Part shown: piece by piece, positions 22,195-32,384 of the stretch | Layout of the letters: each line of letters begins with the position of its first letter | Position numbering within the stretch: position 1 is the first letter of the stretch | Assembly: GCA_036927565.1 (NCBI GenBank) | Contig: JAYESD010000007.1 | Coordinates: 2,749,644 to 2,813,643, forward strand | Reading direction: 5' to 3' | DNA length: 64,000 bases | From: Tuctoria greenei | Lineage: Eukaryota > Streptophyta > Magnoliopsida > Poales > Poaceae | The notes under the pieces: model-generated | What the model was told of the DNA's origin: nothing | The model's input: the letters and a program-made list of their open reading frames with translations, nothing else | Database searches by the model: none | Made by a program: the position numbers and the translations under genes

Positions 22195-22550
22195 AGGGGC
22201 CTGACACCCACAAGCCAAAGGTGTGCGCTCCCTCGCAGTGTTGGTCTATTGGATTCTCTTATGCGAGCGCAATTGCCGGGTTTTTGACCAAGTCGAAACC
22301 TCCTATCACCAGCTCATTTCCGGTATCTCCGAACTTCTTTCGCTATGGAGTGCGGCAGGGGCGAAAGGGCAAAGGGCAGCATTGCCCTCCTCTAATTCAG
22401 TAACATTGTAAGTAGTCCAGGGTGTGTGTAAGTGTACCTCTGGTACACTGTCATTAGACAACTCTCAGTCTCTCATATTCTTGGGTTGTAATATGATTGT
22501 ATCTCCTCTGCTTATTAATATATGCCAACCCGATTGGATCTTTCGAAAAA
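22195..22550 (+). mobile_element. 3' fragment of an L1-type LINE
   Basis: A short frame around 22217-22410 reads GVRSLAVLVYWILLCERNCRVFDQ. This resembles the C-terminal zinc-binding tail of plant L1 reverse transcriptases (zf-RVT family, typically W.IW.ERN.RIF). It is followed by a 3' end with TTGGGTTGTAA, TTAATATATGCC and a terminal TTTCGAAAAAAG. The rest of the element is missing (5' truncation). Confidence 0.7.
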
Positions 22551-22916
22551 AGAACAATAATTTTAATTTATTTAATTTGAGATGGAGGAAGTATATGATA
22601 GGAAAATGAGGCTTCAGGAAGCTGAGATTTTAGTCTCTCGCTTTAAAAATGTTGAGAGCACCCACTTAAGCTCTTGAATTTTTGCAATTTTGAAAAGACT
22701 TGGGTGCAAACTCCGTTTCCCTTGGGCAGTCCAAGGCCCATCCTGAATGGTGCGGCCCGCCGTCCTCATCTCCAACACACGCCAGTGAATGAAGCGGGGA
22801 CCTGAATGGCTCGGAACATCCCTGTCGCTCATCATCGCTGCTCCCAATTCCGTCCAGATTCCAAGAACCAAGCAACGTACGGGATCGAGCGAGCGAGCGA
22901 CGGAAAGGAGGCGGTC
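22551..22916 (+). promoter_or_regulatory. Upstream region of the oxidoreductase gene
   Basis: This is the interval between the LINE scrap and the start codon at 22917. It turns GC-rich from about 22720 and has GAGCGAGCGAGCGA just before the ATG, typical of grass 5' UTRs. I could not place a TATA box or transcription start with confidence. Confidence 0.4.
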
Positions 22917-25900
22917 ATGGCGGCGGAGGTGAGGTACGGGATTGTTGGGGTGGGGATGATGGGGAGGGAGCACCTCCACAACCTCGCCCACCTCGCCGCC
23001 GAGGTCCGGCGGGAGCTGTCCGTGCTGGTGCGCGTGACGTGCCTCGCCGACCCCCACCCGGAGTCTCTCCGCCTCGGCCTCCAACTCGCCGCCGAGCTCG
23101 GCCTCCCGCCGCCCCAGGTACGCAGATTCGCAGCCACTCCTCTGGTACCTCATCACTCGATGCTTTGTCGTCCGCTTATCGCCTGCGACAATAAACAAGG
23201 TTCTGGTTCTGACTGAAACACTGAAATCACTTCCTTTTCGTAATTCAATTGATTGTGCTGGATCCATGCTAGTTTAATAAGCCTGCGTTAAATTCTTCCA
23301 AAAAATTTTGGCGGCAGGTAATATGACCAGACCCGTCTTCCTTCTCATTTCTGAGTAAATTCTTAACAACCACAAGGTTTCAAGACCTTTCCAGGTCACA
23401 GGGAGCTGCTGGACAGTGGGCTCTGCGACGCCATCATCCTTTCGTCTCCAAACATGACACATCACGAGGTGCTCATGGACATCATCGGCCACCGCAAACC
23501 ACACCACATTCTTGTTGAGAAGCCCCTGTGCACCACGGTGCAGCACTGCAAGGAGGTGAGGTTACAATTTCTGATATAGCATATCTGTTGGGTAGTTTCA
23601 ACATTTCATTTGTACTGCTGAAACAAAGAAAAACCATTTGTGTTGTATGTCAACAACTCAACGTGATCTAGGAACACTGCCAGATTGACATTTTCTTTTG
23701 TATCTGTATGTTGCTTTGTGTAACCAACTTTAGGCAATGTTTGGTCTACTACTCTGCTTGTGGTTTTATTTACATTTTTGTAGTTACTGAATCCCAGCAA
23801 CTTTGTTCAATTCGACATCATAAACCTTTTATAATCTCGTACAGGTCACTGAAGCTGCTAAACAGAGACCGGACATACTTGTGCAAGTCGGACTAGAATA
23901 CAGGTACATGCCACCGGTGGCTAAGCTGATAGATATTGTTAAGAGCGGTACACTAGGGCAAGTAAGAATGGTGGCAATACGAGAACACCGTTTTCCTTTC
24001 CTTGTTAAGGTATGAGAGTCTCAGGTTACGTGGATTTGTATTCAACTACCTTATGGTTTTTAACTTCTGTAACTCTTGCAGGTAAACAATTGGAATAGGT
24101 TCAATTGCAACAGTGGAGGAACTCTGGTTGAGAAATGTTGCCACTTCTTTGATCTGATGAGGCTTTTTGCAGCTGCCAATCCAGTTCGTGTGATGGCTTC
24201 TGGAGCTATTGATGTTAACCATAAGGATGAAGTGTATGATGAAAAGGTTATATTGTCTTACCATTTAATCCAATTTTTTTGAAAGGCTAATCGAAAATTT
24301 GTATGCATACTTTGTGTGTGCAAGCGGTTCCTTGACGGGAAAGCTACGAGAGTTAGTGGACGTTGCGATTAGGAGGCGTGTAAACATTCTTTGTGTACAA
24401 GAGACTAGATGGGCAGGTCAAAAAGCGAGAGAGGTTGAGAATACCGGTTTCAAGCTTTGGTATTCTGGCTCGACGGGAACTAGGAATGGCGTAGGCATTC
24501 TAATAGATAAGAGCCTCAAGGATGGAGTAGTGGATGTCTGTAGACGAGGGGATAGGATCATCCTAGTCAAGGAAGTTGTGGGGGACCTTATCTTGAATGT
24601 CATTAGTGCTTATGCTCCACAAGTTGGGCTTGACATGAGCACTAAGAGACAATTTTGGGAGGACTTGGAGGATATGGTTAGTAGTGTACCGGTAAGCGAG
24701 AAGCTCTTCATAGGAGGAGATCCCAATGGTCATGTAAGTACAACTAACGTAGGTTTTGAGGGGGTACACGGAGGTTTTGGGTGTGGCGATAGAAACCAGG
24801 AGGGTAAGGATATCCTAGACTTTGCCGTAGCCTATGACCTATTGGTAGCTAACACCCTATTTAAAAAGAGGCTATCTCACATAGTGACCTTTACTAGTGC
24901 CCAACATTCTAGTCAAATCGACTATATCCTCACCAGGAGAAGGGAGAGAGGGGCATGTTTAGATTGTAAGGTGATTCCTAGAGAATGTGTTATTCGACAA
25001 CATAAACTTGTGGTAGCCGACTTTCGTTTCCACGTGCGTGTGTCACGAGACAAAGGTGTTAAAATCACGAGAACAAAGTGGTGGAAGTTGAAGGATGAAG
25101 CGCAACAATCATTCAAAAGGAGGATGATCGCAGAAGGACCTTGGAACGAAGAGGAAGATGCAGATAGTATGTGGGAGAAGATGGCGACTTACATTAGGAA
25201 AACGGCTAGGGAGGTGCTTGGGTGGACAAAAGGTAAGAAACTTGTAGATAAAGACACTTGGTGGTGGAATGAAGATGTACAAAAAGCTATTAAGGAGAAG
25301 AAGGAGTCTTATAAGGGCTGGCATCATGAGAGAAGTGCAAGTAACATGGCGAAGTATAAAGAGGCTAAGAAAAATGCTAGGCGTGTTGTGAGTAAAGCAA
25401 GGGGGCAGGCCTATGATGCGCTATATGAGAGGCTAGGGACAAAAGAAGGCGAAAAGGATATATACAAGATGGCGAAACTTCGCGAGAGAAAGGTGAGATA
25501 TCTCAACCAAGTCAAATGCATTAAGGATGAGGCAGGCCAAATTCTATTGAAGGAGGAAGAAATTAGGGACAGATGGCGGGACTACTTCAATGGACTATTC
25601 AATGACGGGAATGAGAGTATTAGGTTCGAGTTGGATGACTCATTTGATGACATCAACAGACGATTTGTGCGGAGGATACAAGAGTCCGAGGTTAGAGAGG
25701 CCCTAAAAAGGATGAAAGGAGGAAAGGCCCACGGCCCCGATGATGTCCCCATTGAGGTGTGGAGATGTCTAGGGATGTAGCAATAGTATGGCTCACTAAA
25801 CTATTCAACCGCATTTTTCAGTCAAACAAAATGCCTGAAGAGTGGCGGAAAAGTATTTTAGTACCCATCTTCAAAAATAAAGGAGATGTTCAAAGTTGTA

Positions 25901-28635
25901 CTAATTATCGAGGAATTAAGCTCATGAGTCATACTATGAAGCTCTGGGAGAGAGTGATTGAACACCGCTTGAGGAAAGTGACCAATGTCACTAAAAACCA
26001 GTTTGGTTTTATGCCTGGGAGGTCCACTATGAAGGCGATTTTCTTACTCCGTCAGCTTATGGAGAGGTATAGGGAGCAAAAGAAGGATCTACATTTAGTG
26101 TTCATTGACTTGGAGAAGGCATACGATAAGGTACCAAGACCGGTCATGTGGTGGGCACTAGAGAAACACAAAGTCCCAACAAAGTACATTAACCTTATCA
26201 AGGATATGTACGATAATGTGGTGACAAGTGTGCGCGTAAGAGATAGTGAGACCGACACTTTTCCTATCACAATAGGGTTACACCAAGGATCAGCCTTAAG
26301 TCCTTACATCTTTTCCTTAGTGATGGATGAGGTGTCGAAGGATATACAAGGGGATATCCCTTGGTGTATGCTCTTTGCTGATGATGTAGTGTTGGTAGAT
26401 GAAACTAGGGATGGTGTTGATAGAAAATTGGAGCTATGGAGGCAGACCTTAGAGTCTAAGGGGTTTAGACTTAGTAGAACCAAGACCGAGTATATGAGAT
26501 GCGACTTTAGTGATGTCGGGTGCGAGGATAGTAATGTTAGTTTACAAGGACAAGTAGTACCTAGGAGGGACACATTTCGATATTTAGGATCAATGTTACA
26601 AAGCAATGGTGATATTGATGAAGATGTTTGCCACAGGATCAAGATCGGGTGGATGAAGTGGCGACAAGCATCTGGAATCTTATGTGATAAGAAAGTTCCA
26701 CAAAAATTGAAAGGAAAATTCTATAGAACGGTGATCAGACCTGCGATGCTGTATGGAGCAGAATGTTGGCCAACTAAAAGGCAACATGTCCAACAAATGA
26801 GTGTTGCGGAGATGCGCATGCTACGGTGGATGTGCGGTCACACAAGAAGAGACAAAATTAGGAACGAAGTATTACGTGATAGGGTAGGGGTGGCACCGAT
26901 TGAGGAGAAGCTAGTCCAACATCGCCTACGCTGGTTTGGGCATATCCAGCGGAGACCTCCAGACGCACCGGTTAACAGTGGGATTATAAAGAGTGGAGAA
27001 AATTTTAGGAGGGGTAGAGGTCGACCAAGGTTGACATGGCAGGAGGCGGTGAAACGAGATTTAAAGGAGTGGGACATACCTAGAGATTTGACTCATGATA
27101 GGACTGCATGGAAATTAGCAATTCATGTGCCAGAATCTTAGTTTATTCGTAGTTTGTTACTCTTATCTTCTTTCTTATTAACCTATTTCTAGAATAAATA
27201 AAATGTGGATTTTTTTTACTTTCATCTTATTTTCTATTACTTTTCTTCAAAATTGTTGGGTTTCATTTCTAGCCGACCCCAACTTGTTTGGGACAAAGGC
27301 TTGGTTGTTGTTGTTGTTGTTGTTGCTAATTGAAAATTTGTATGCATACTTTGTGTGTGCAAGCGGTTCCACCTTCAGTTATATGTTTAGTTTGGTATAT
27401 CTATTTGGGGACATGCATGTTAAGGTAATAGGAAAAGTGTTGAGTATATTCTCTGGTCTATCATGTGTGGGACACTGGATCGCAATTGGAACTCCTATGA
27501 AGTAACTGCAAATAAATGTTCCTGATGACAAGCAGTCTTTGACCTAGTCTACTTACAGCAGAGGCGTAGCTGAAACACTAGTGGCTAATAGTTAATGATC
27601 TCTCGTTGCAGGTCCCAGACATAATTGATAATGCATATGTGATTGTTGAGTTTGATAATGGCTCTCGCGGCATGCTTGATCTTTGCATGTTTGCTGAAGG
27701 AAGTAAGAACGAACAAGAAATTTCTGTGGTTGGGGACATCGGGAAGGTACATAAGAAGTTATCTAATACGTATTGCATTTATTATTGGAGTTTTCCAAGT
27801 AATGCTTACCAAAGTCAAGCCTTTTGTTGATTCTTGTGATGCTAGATTATTCTTAATATTATTATTTACAGTTTGGTATTCAATTTACCATTTGGTTACA
27901 CTTTTCCTGAGAGTGTATGGTTATAGGTTCTAAGGCACCAAACAGTGGATAACCATAATTTTTAAAATAGTAAATATTTGCATATTAGACATGGCAATGT
28001 AAATTATTGACATCCTACACGCAAGGTTATTTCTCGTGCTGTAAAAATACCCATTTCTAGTGTGTGTGTCGTACTGTGATGACACAATATTTGAACAGGG
28101 TGAAGCTTTTGTTCCAGAGAGCATTGTTAGATTTGGAAAGAGAACAGGAGGTCGAGATGGTGTTGTAACAATAACAGCTGATGATGGACGGATCAAGTAT
28201 GTTCGTATTGCCACCCCACATCAACGTTTTGCTCTGTTTGCATTCAAACTTCAGAGTTCAAGCATAAAAAATGAAATGAAAATATTTCTGTATACGTTGA
28301 AAGTACATTGCATTATCACCTTTTAATTGCTCTTATAAGATCTTCTCTACAATTTTCACATATTGAAAGCTGGTTGCAGTAGCACAATCAGCTCTTTATA
28401 TGACTTACACTAATTCCGCAGGTACCAAGGTCTCCATCATGGCTCGAGCTACCTAGAGCACCTCAATTTCTTGTCTGCCATAAGGGCTCAAGGTGCATCT
28501 AGACCATCAGTCAACTTGAATGATGGTTTACTCTCTGTGGCCATCGGTGTGGCTGGCCAATTGTCGATTGCGGAAGGACGTTTTGTTACAATGGAAGAGG
28601 TCTTAGGCTCTGCGCTTGCTCATAAATCATGGTAA
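22917..28635 (+). CDS. Gfo/Idh/MocA-family NAD(P)-dependent oxidoreductase, seven exons, 382 aa
   Basis: Exons read by eye: 22917-23117, 23385-23555, 23845-24009, 24082-24246, 27612-27746, 28099-28196 and 28422-28635. They total 1149 bases, all with GT/AG borders and matching phases. The N-terminus VRYGIVGVGMMGREH is the dinucleotide-binding Rossmann glycine motif. Exon 2 has SSPNMTHHE and the family's catalytic-loop ILVEKPLCTT (EKP). Exon 4 has NCNSGGTLVEKCCHFFDLMR, the substrate-side GG..E..CH..D block. The C-terminus ends in LAHKSW. No signal peptide or membrane segment is seen, so it is probably cytosolic. The substrate cannot be told. Intron 4 (3.4 kb) contains a LINE, but both splice sites are intact, so the gene may well be functional. 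Start chosen at the first ATG before the Rossmann motif. Confidence 0.9.
24286..24331. repeat. 46-bp target-site duplication of the LINE, left copy
   Basis: The stretch from GCTAATCGAAAATT through CAAGCGGTTCC is repeated at 27325-27370 with one visible difference (C at 24292, T at 27331). It flanks the LINE precisely. Confidence 0.9.
24332..27141 (+). pseudogene. LINE ORF: endonuclease plus reverse transcriptase, one frameshift
   Basis: The N-terminal half (to about 25772) is an exonuclease-endonuclease-phosphatase domain, with ILCVQETRW, ISAYAPQVG, FIGGDPNGHVS, SQIDYILTRR and the terminal RQHKLVVADF. The RT half has EEWRKSILVPIFKNKGD, NYRGIKL, MPGRSTM, VFIDLEKAYDKV, GLHQGSALSPYIF and the catalytic FADDVVLVDE. 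It ends RWFGHIQRRP and NS/ES before TAG at 27139. One base is missing near 25775 (CTAGGGATGTAG), shifting the frame between PIEVWRCLG and VAIVWLTK. GDPNG has Pro where Phe is usual. The apparent ATG at 24299 lies in the target duplication, not in the element. Confidence 0.88.
24332..27324 (+). mobile_element. RTE-type non-LTR retrotransposon (LINE) in intron 4
   Basis: This 3.0 kb insertion is in the same orientation as the host gene. It starts abruptly inside the endonuclease domain (LTGKLRELVDVA), so it is slightly 5'-truncated. It ends with the characteristic GCCGACCCCAACTTGTTTGG-type 3' end and a (TTG)n microsatellite tail at about 27303-27325 rather than poly(A). Short microsatellite tails and a single endonuclease-RT ORF fit the RTE clade. 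A 46-base direct repeat flanks it. Confidence 0.9.
27325..27370. repeat. 46-bp target-site duplication of the LINE, right copy
   Basis: This partner of 24286-24331 begins right after the TTG tail. The boundary base G at 27325 could belong to either the tail or the duplication. Confidence 0.88.
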
Positions 28636-28912
28636 AGGTATCTGGACACGCTTCCTATTATGAACAAATTGGCTATCTGCTGTAGATCTTTTATTTGGAA
28701 TCGAGAAATATTATGCACGGAATGGAGGAACCTGGAAATAATTTTTTTAAGGAAATACAGAGTAATTCCTGTTACGTGCGCAGTGCAAGGCAGCAATCTT
28801 CAAACTTGCGTTGGTGGACCAGTTGGCGTAGGCTGCGAATTATGATTCTTGTGGTTATTTACTGAAGTACACAATCTTTATATGGGCACAAATTTTATTC
28901 AAAATAATTTGC
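28636..28912 (+). other. 3' UTR of the oxidoreductase gene
   Basis: AT-rich sequence directly follows the TAA at 28633-28635. No strong AATAAA was seen before the MITE; AAATAAAACAATAA lies inside the MITE at about 28990. Confidence 0.5.
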
Positions 28913-29014
28913 TACCCCCTCATCTTTTTAATTGTTGTTTGGACAGCAAATCCCAGATCATTTGTAGTTGAAAGTTTTGTCTGAAACGTCAAATAAAACA
29001 ATAAGGAGGGAGTA
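28913..29014. mobile_element. Stowaway-type MITE
   Basis: About 98 bases lie between two TA dinucleotides (28913-28914 and 29013-29014). The ends are CCCCCTCATCTTTTTAATTG and, reversed, CTCCCTCCTTATTGTTTTAT, the CTCCCTCYGT-type inverted repeats of Tc1/mariner MITEs in grasses. The TA duplication fits. Confidence 0.75.
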
Positions 29015-29849
29015 CATGATAATATTTTACTGTGTGACTATCAAGTCAACCTTGATTGTTGACGATCTTCTTTTATTTGTCACCAGTAGACTTCACGGGT
29101 TGACTTGTGATATAGTGTTGAGTTACGGGCACACCTAGTCGCCTACCCTTACTATGTACTTCCTCCTTTTTGTTATCATTGGTTATCTCATATATGATAT
29201 AAAATTTTTGTTACTTTTTAATATTTAAGTTATGAACACTCCTTCTATATGTACAGTCACGCCTCTTTCCTGGTCACATCCCTCCATGTTTCTGAACAAA
29301 CTAGGCCTCTTGCCTCCACTTTCTTTGGCTGGAATGAACTTGTGTATTTCAAGAGAACATAAGTAACGAAAATGGAAAAAAAATGATTTTCCATTTTTAA
29401 TATCAAATAATATAATTTAGAGGGATCAAACGATAGGGTAACAAAGTCGATCATGCCCGAGCCAAGTTTGCTTTAGCAAGAAGCAGCTCTGTAGTGCACA
29501 CTAGCTTCTGTCCATATATTCATTTTGCACACGTGATTCGAGCCAGCATCTTTGAATGGATCATCAATATCCATTCATATATATCACCTAAACTTGAATG
29601 AACAACAATCCACCTTTGCATTGGATTCCTGACACCTCCTACTCCAGTTGGATTTTACTTGTCAAAGCACTCATATAACATCTAGCAATCATTCTCACTG
29701 TCAAAACAATCACTTGGTATGATATATATAACGCTAGCCTCATGGTTTCATAATGCAATTAATGAAACAGGAAATTTGACATATTGCTGTATTGTGTACA
29801 CTTAATTGGTACTCTTACATGAATGAGGGCCACCAATAGAAAGCTTTCT
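29015..29849. other. Intergenic DNA, no gene seen
   Basis: This is AT-rich sequence without a supported gene. The part at about 29214-29320 is repeated in diverged form at about 44150-44260 (shared phrases TATGAACAC.CCTTCTAT and GTACAGTCACGCCT). Confidence 0.5.
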
Positions 29850-30315
29850 CACTACGTAAGAAATCCAAATAGGAGACAAAGATGGGCGACGTGCTCAAAG
29901 GCGGTGTCTCTGATAATGTTAAGCGAGACGAGTCCGTTTTAGCAAGGATCTGACATGGTTCAGCTGAAAGTATAAGGAGACGCGTTAAAACAAAGCCTAT
30001 ATCGGTTAAATTGGTATCCGAGACACGCTATCCTCTCCGAAAAGTGGGAGACGTGCATAAAACACAACACGTCTCTTATGTCTGACGTCTCCCTCTCCTT
30101 TGCTAAAAAAGAGACACCCTCTAATTGAAAGCGCGTCTTCGATTCCTCACGTCACCTTTAGCTTCGTGATTTCTCCATTTTGCTTCGGTTCACTGTTGAT
30201 ATTACACATCACTGAACTCAGAGCACATTCTCACTTGATATCTGAATATAATCACATCCTCCCTTATGATACCTGACGAAAACGATGAACACACCAAAAA
30301 TTCATTCATTCAGAC

Positions 30316-30408
30316 AGTTGAAGAACATACAAGATAATATTCACATAGTTGAAGAATACACAAGATAATATTCACACAGTTGAAGAACACACAAGATTAT
30401 ATTCAAGA
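30316..30408. repeat. Three tandem copies of a 31-bp unit in the CACTA
   Basis: Units of the form AGTTGAAGAACATACAAGAT followed by AATATTCACAT start at 30316, 30347 and 30378, with a few substitutions. Confidence 0.9.
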
Positions 30409-30429
30409 GAGTTCATTCATTAGCAATAT

Positions 30430-31189
30430 TTACAAAACATAAGCTACTAAAAACAACAAAGAAAAACTAAATCCTACTCCTCCTCCTCCTCCCCCTCCTC
30501 CTCGTCCTCCGGCGGCGACTCCGGCTTCGGTGCAACAGGAGCCTGGTGCAGCCCCATGAACGAGGTTGCTCTCCGTCGCCTCCACCAGGTTTCTGCGGCC
30601 CTCGGGGCCAAGCACCTGGGCCATCGTATCGAACAGAATGTCAAGACGATCGGCCACCCCCGTGAGGGCGAAGAGGTAGTGGCCGATAGTACCCATTCCA
30701 ATAAACTGGGGAAGGGTACCTAGACCCAAGGAACTCATGGCGTGAGACGTATTGTTGTACGCCTCTTGCGCCATAAGGAGGCGCGGCTCGTTGTGAACCT
30801 CTCGGGGGAGCTGCAGCACAGTTTCTTGCAGGAAGGCTCTCGCGGCAGGCTTGGCGGCGGAAGGTCAGCCATGGTGGTGGTGGCTCGTCGGGGCGGAGAA
30901 GACGATCAAAGAAAAGAGGATGATTCAAAGTGAGTGACGCGCTTGTGGAGAACTCACTGGTGATGGCTCGTCTTAAATAAGGTCCGCGCGGAGTCGTCGA
31001 GGGAGCGATTGGTTTCCCGCGCATTGATGGAACGATGGGATGCATCGATACTGCCTCGGGGAAACGAAAGGTCGTGCACGGACGTCGCATGCGTCTTTGC
31101 ACCACGCCGCCGAAATTAAGTTCTCTACAGACCTCGTGCTGCGCGTCTCTCTTTCGACAGTGGAAGACGCACTTTAGATTAAAGCGCAT
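30430..31189 (-). other. Unrecognised open frames inside the CACTA (possible captured or element gene)
   Basis: Two minus-strand frames (30430-30819 and 30641-31189) overlap. One reads SSLGLGTLPQFIGMGTIGHY and LTGVADRLDILFDTMAQVLG, then a Glu/Gly-rich end encoded by a (TCC)n tract near 30475-30510. The other is basic and proline-rich. I recognise no family. The first looks protein-like in composition and may be a CACTA accessory gene or a captured host exon. Confidence 0.3.
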
Positions 31190-32026
31190 CTCTATTGCAA
31201 TGTTTTTGCGTTTGTTTATCTCTGAATTCCAATTAATCCGTGAATTGCAATGTTGTGTTTATCCCTACAACGGTTCACGATTTCATGCGAGTGGCAATGT
31301 GGAGAGAGCATGAGAGACGAACTTTAAAAAGACGCGTCTCAGATACCTGATATTTGGCAAAAGGGAGACGGGCCTTACACGGGCTCGTCTCTAATTTGTT
31401 CCGTTTTTGTCCCACCTCGTAAAGCTGAGCACGTTGCAACGATTATATAAGATATTGCACACAGTTGACAATTAGACATGCCCGGATGCCAAACATGTTC
31501 CTAGCTCAAGCATACCGTGGCGCATCTTTGACATACGGTATGCCCGTTCGACCACAAATTAATGTGAGACACGCCTTCAGTTGGCTCGTCTTCTATTTAC
31601 ACCGAAAATCTTTTGTTGCACCTTGGAAAGCTGAGCGCAATGCAACGATCATATAAGGAATTGCACACAGTTGCCAGTTGGACACGCTGGAATGTCCTGG
31701 ATGTTGTTAGTGGCTTCAGCACACCGTGGCGCATCTAGGGCACTCCGGGGTGTCCGGGGCATCAACATAATATAAGATGTGCCTTCTGTTGGCCCGTCTC
31801 CGATTTGCGCCGAAGATCTTTTGTCCCACTGCGGATGCCCGTTCTACCGACAAAATAGTGCGAGACGGGCGTTATATATGCCCGTCTCCAATTCCTGACG
31901 AAGAGCTAATGCGAGATGTGTCTTCCCTTGGCACGTCTTCGGTTTATGCCGAAAATTTTTGTCCATCGCGCGCTCTCTCCCAACATTTGGCGAAAATTTT
32001 TAGCTTTCGCGCGCTCTCTTGACCTA

Positions 32027-32379
32027 TAAACCGCAGATCTAGAGCACGCCGTCGCCGTCGACCCCGACCTCCACATCATCAGAGAGTAAAGCACACTGGA
32101 GCACGCTGCCTCGTCCCCTGTCCTCGAAGCACGCCGCCACCGTTCCTCTCTCTCAACTCGCTCTTCGTCATTGTCACGCTACCGGCGTCGACCCCTACCC
32201 CGTCGTCAACCCCGACCTTCGTCATCAGAGAGTTGAGCACGCTGGAGCACGCCGCTGCCTCGACCCCGACCTCGGTAATCGGTATGTTCTCCCTGTCCCC
32301 AGAGCACGCCAGTTTGCTGTCATCAGAGAGTTGAGAAACCGCCACTTCGGCGCCTCCGCCTCGTCCCGGAGCACGCCGC
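32027..32379 (+). promoter_or_regulatory. Promoter-like and repeated GC-rich segment inside the CACTA
   Basis: CCTATAAACCGC at about 32021-32032 looks like a TATA box. About 50 bases further a phrase CATCAGAGAGT(TG/AA)AGCACGCTGGAGCACGC starts and recurs in part at about 32078, 32222 and 32319, with CGACCCCGACCTC blocks between. The same GAGCACGCCGCC style resumes at 37500 after the solo LTR. This may be the promoter and leader of a chimeric transcript; that is an inference. Confidence 0.35.
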
Positions 32380-32384
32380 CGCGT

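Noticed and set aside
22614..23267. 217-codon minus-strand frame
   Set aside because: It is antisense to exon 1 and the leader of the oxidoreductase gene, whose splice phases and Rossmann motif support the plus strand.
30641..31189. 182-codon minus frame as a host gene
   Set aside because: It overlaps another frame, lies inside the CACTA and shows no known motif; kept only as an unrecognised open region.
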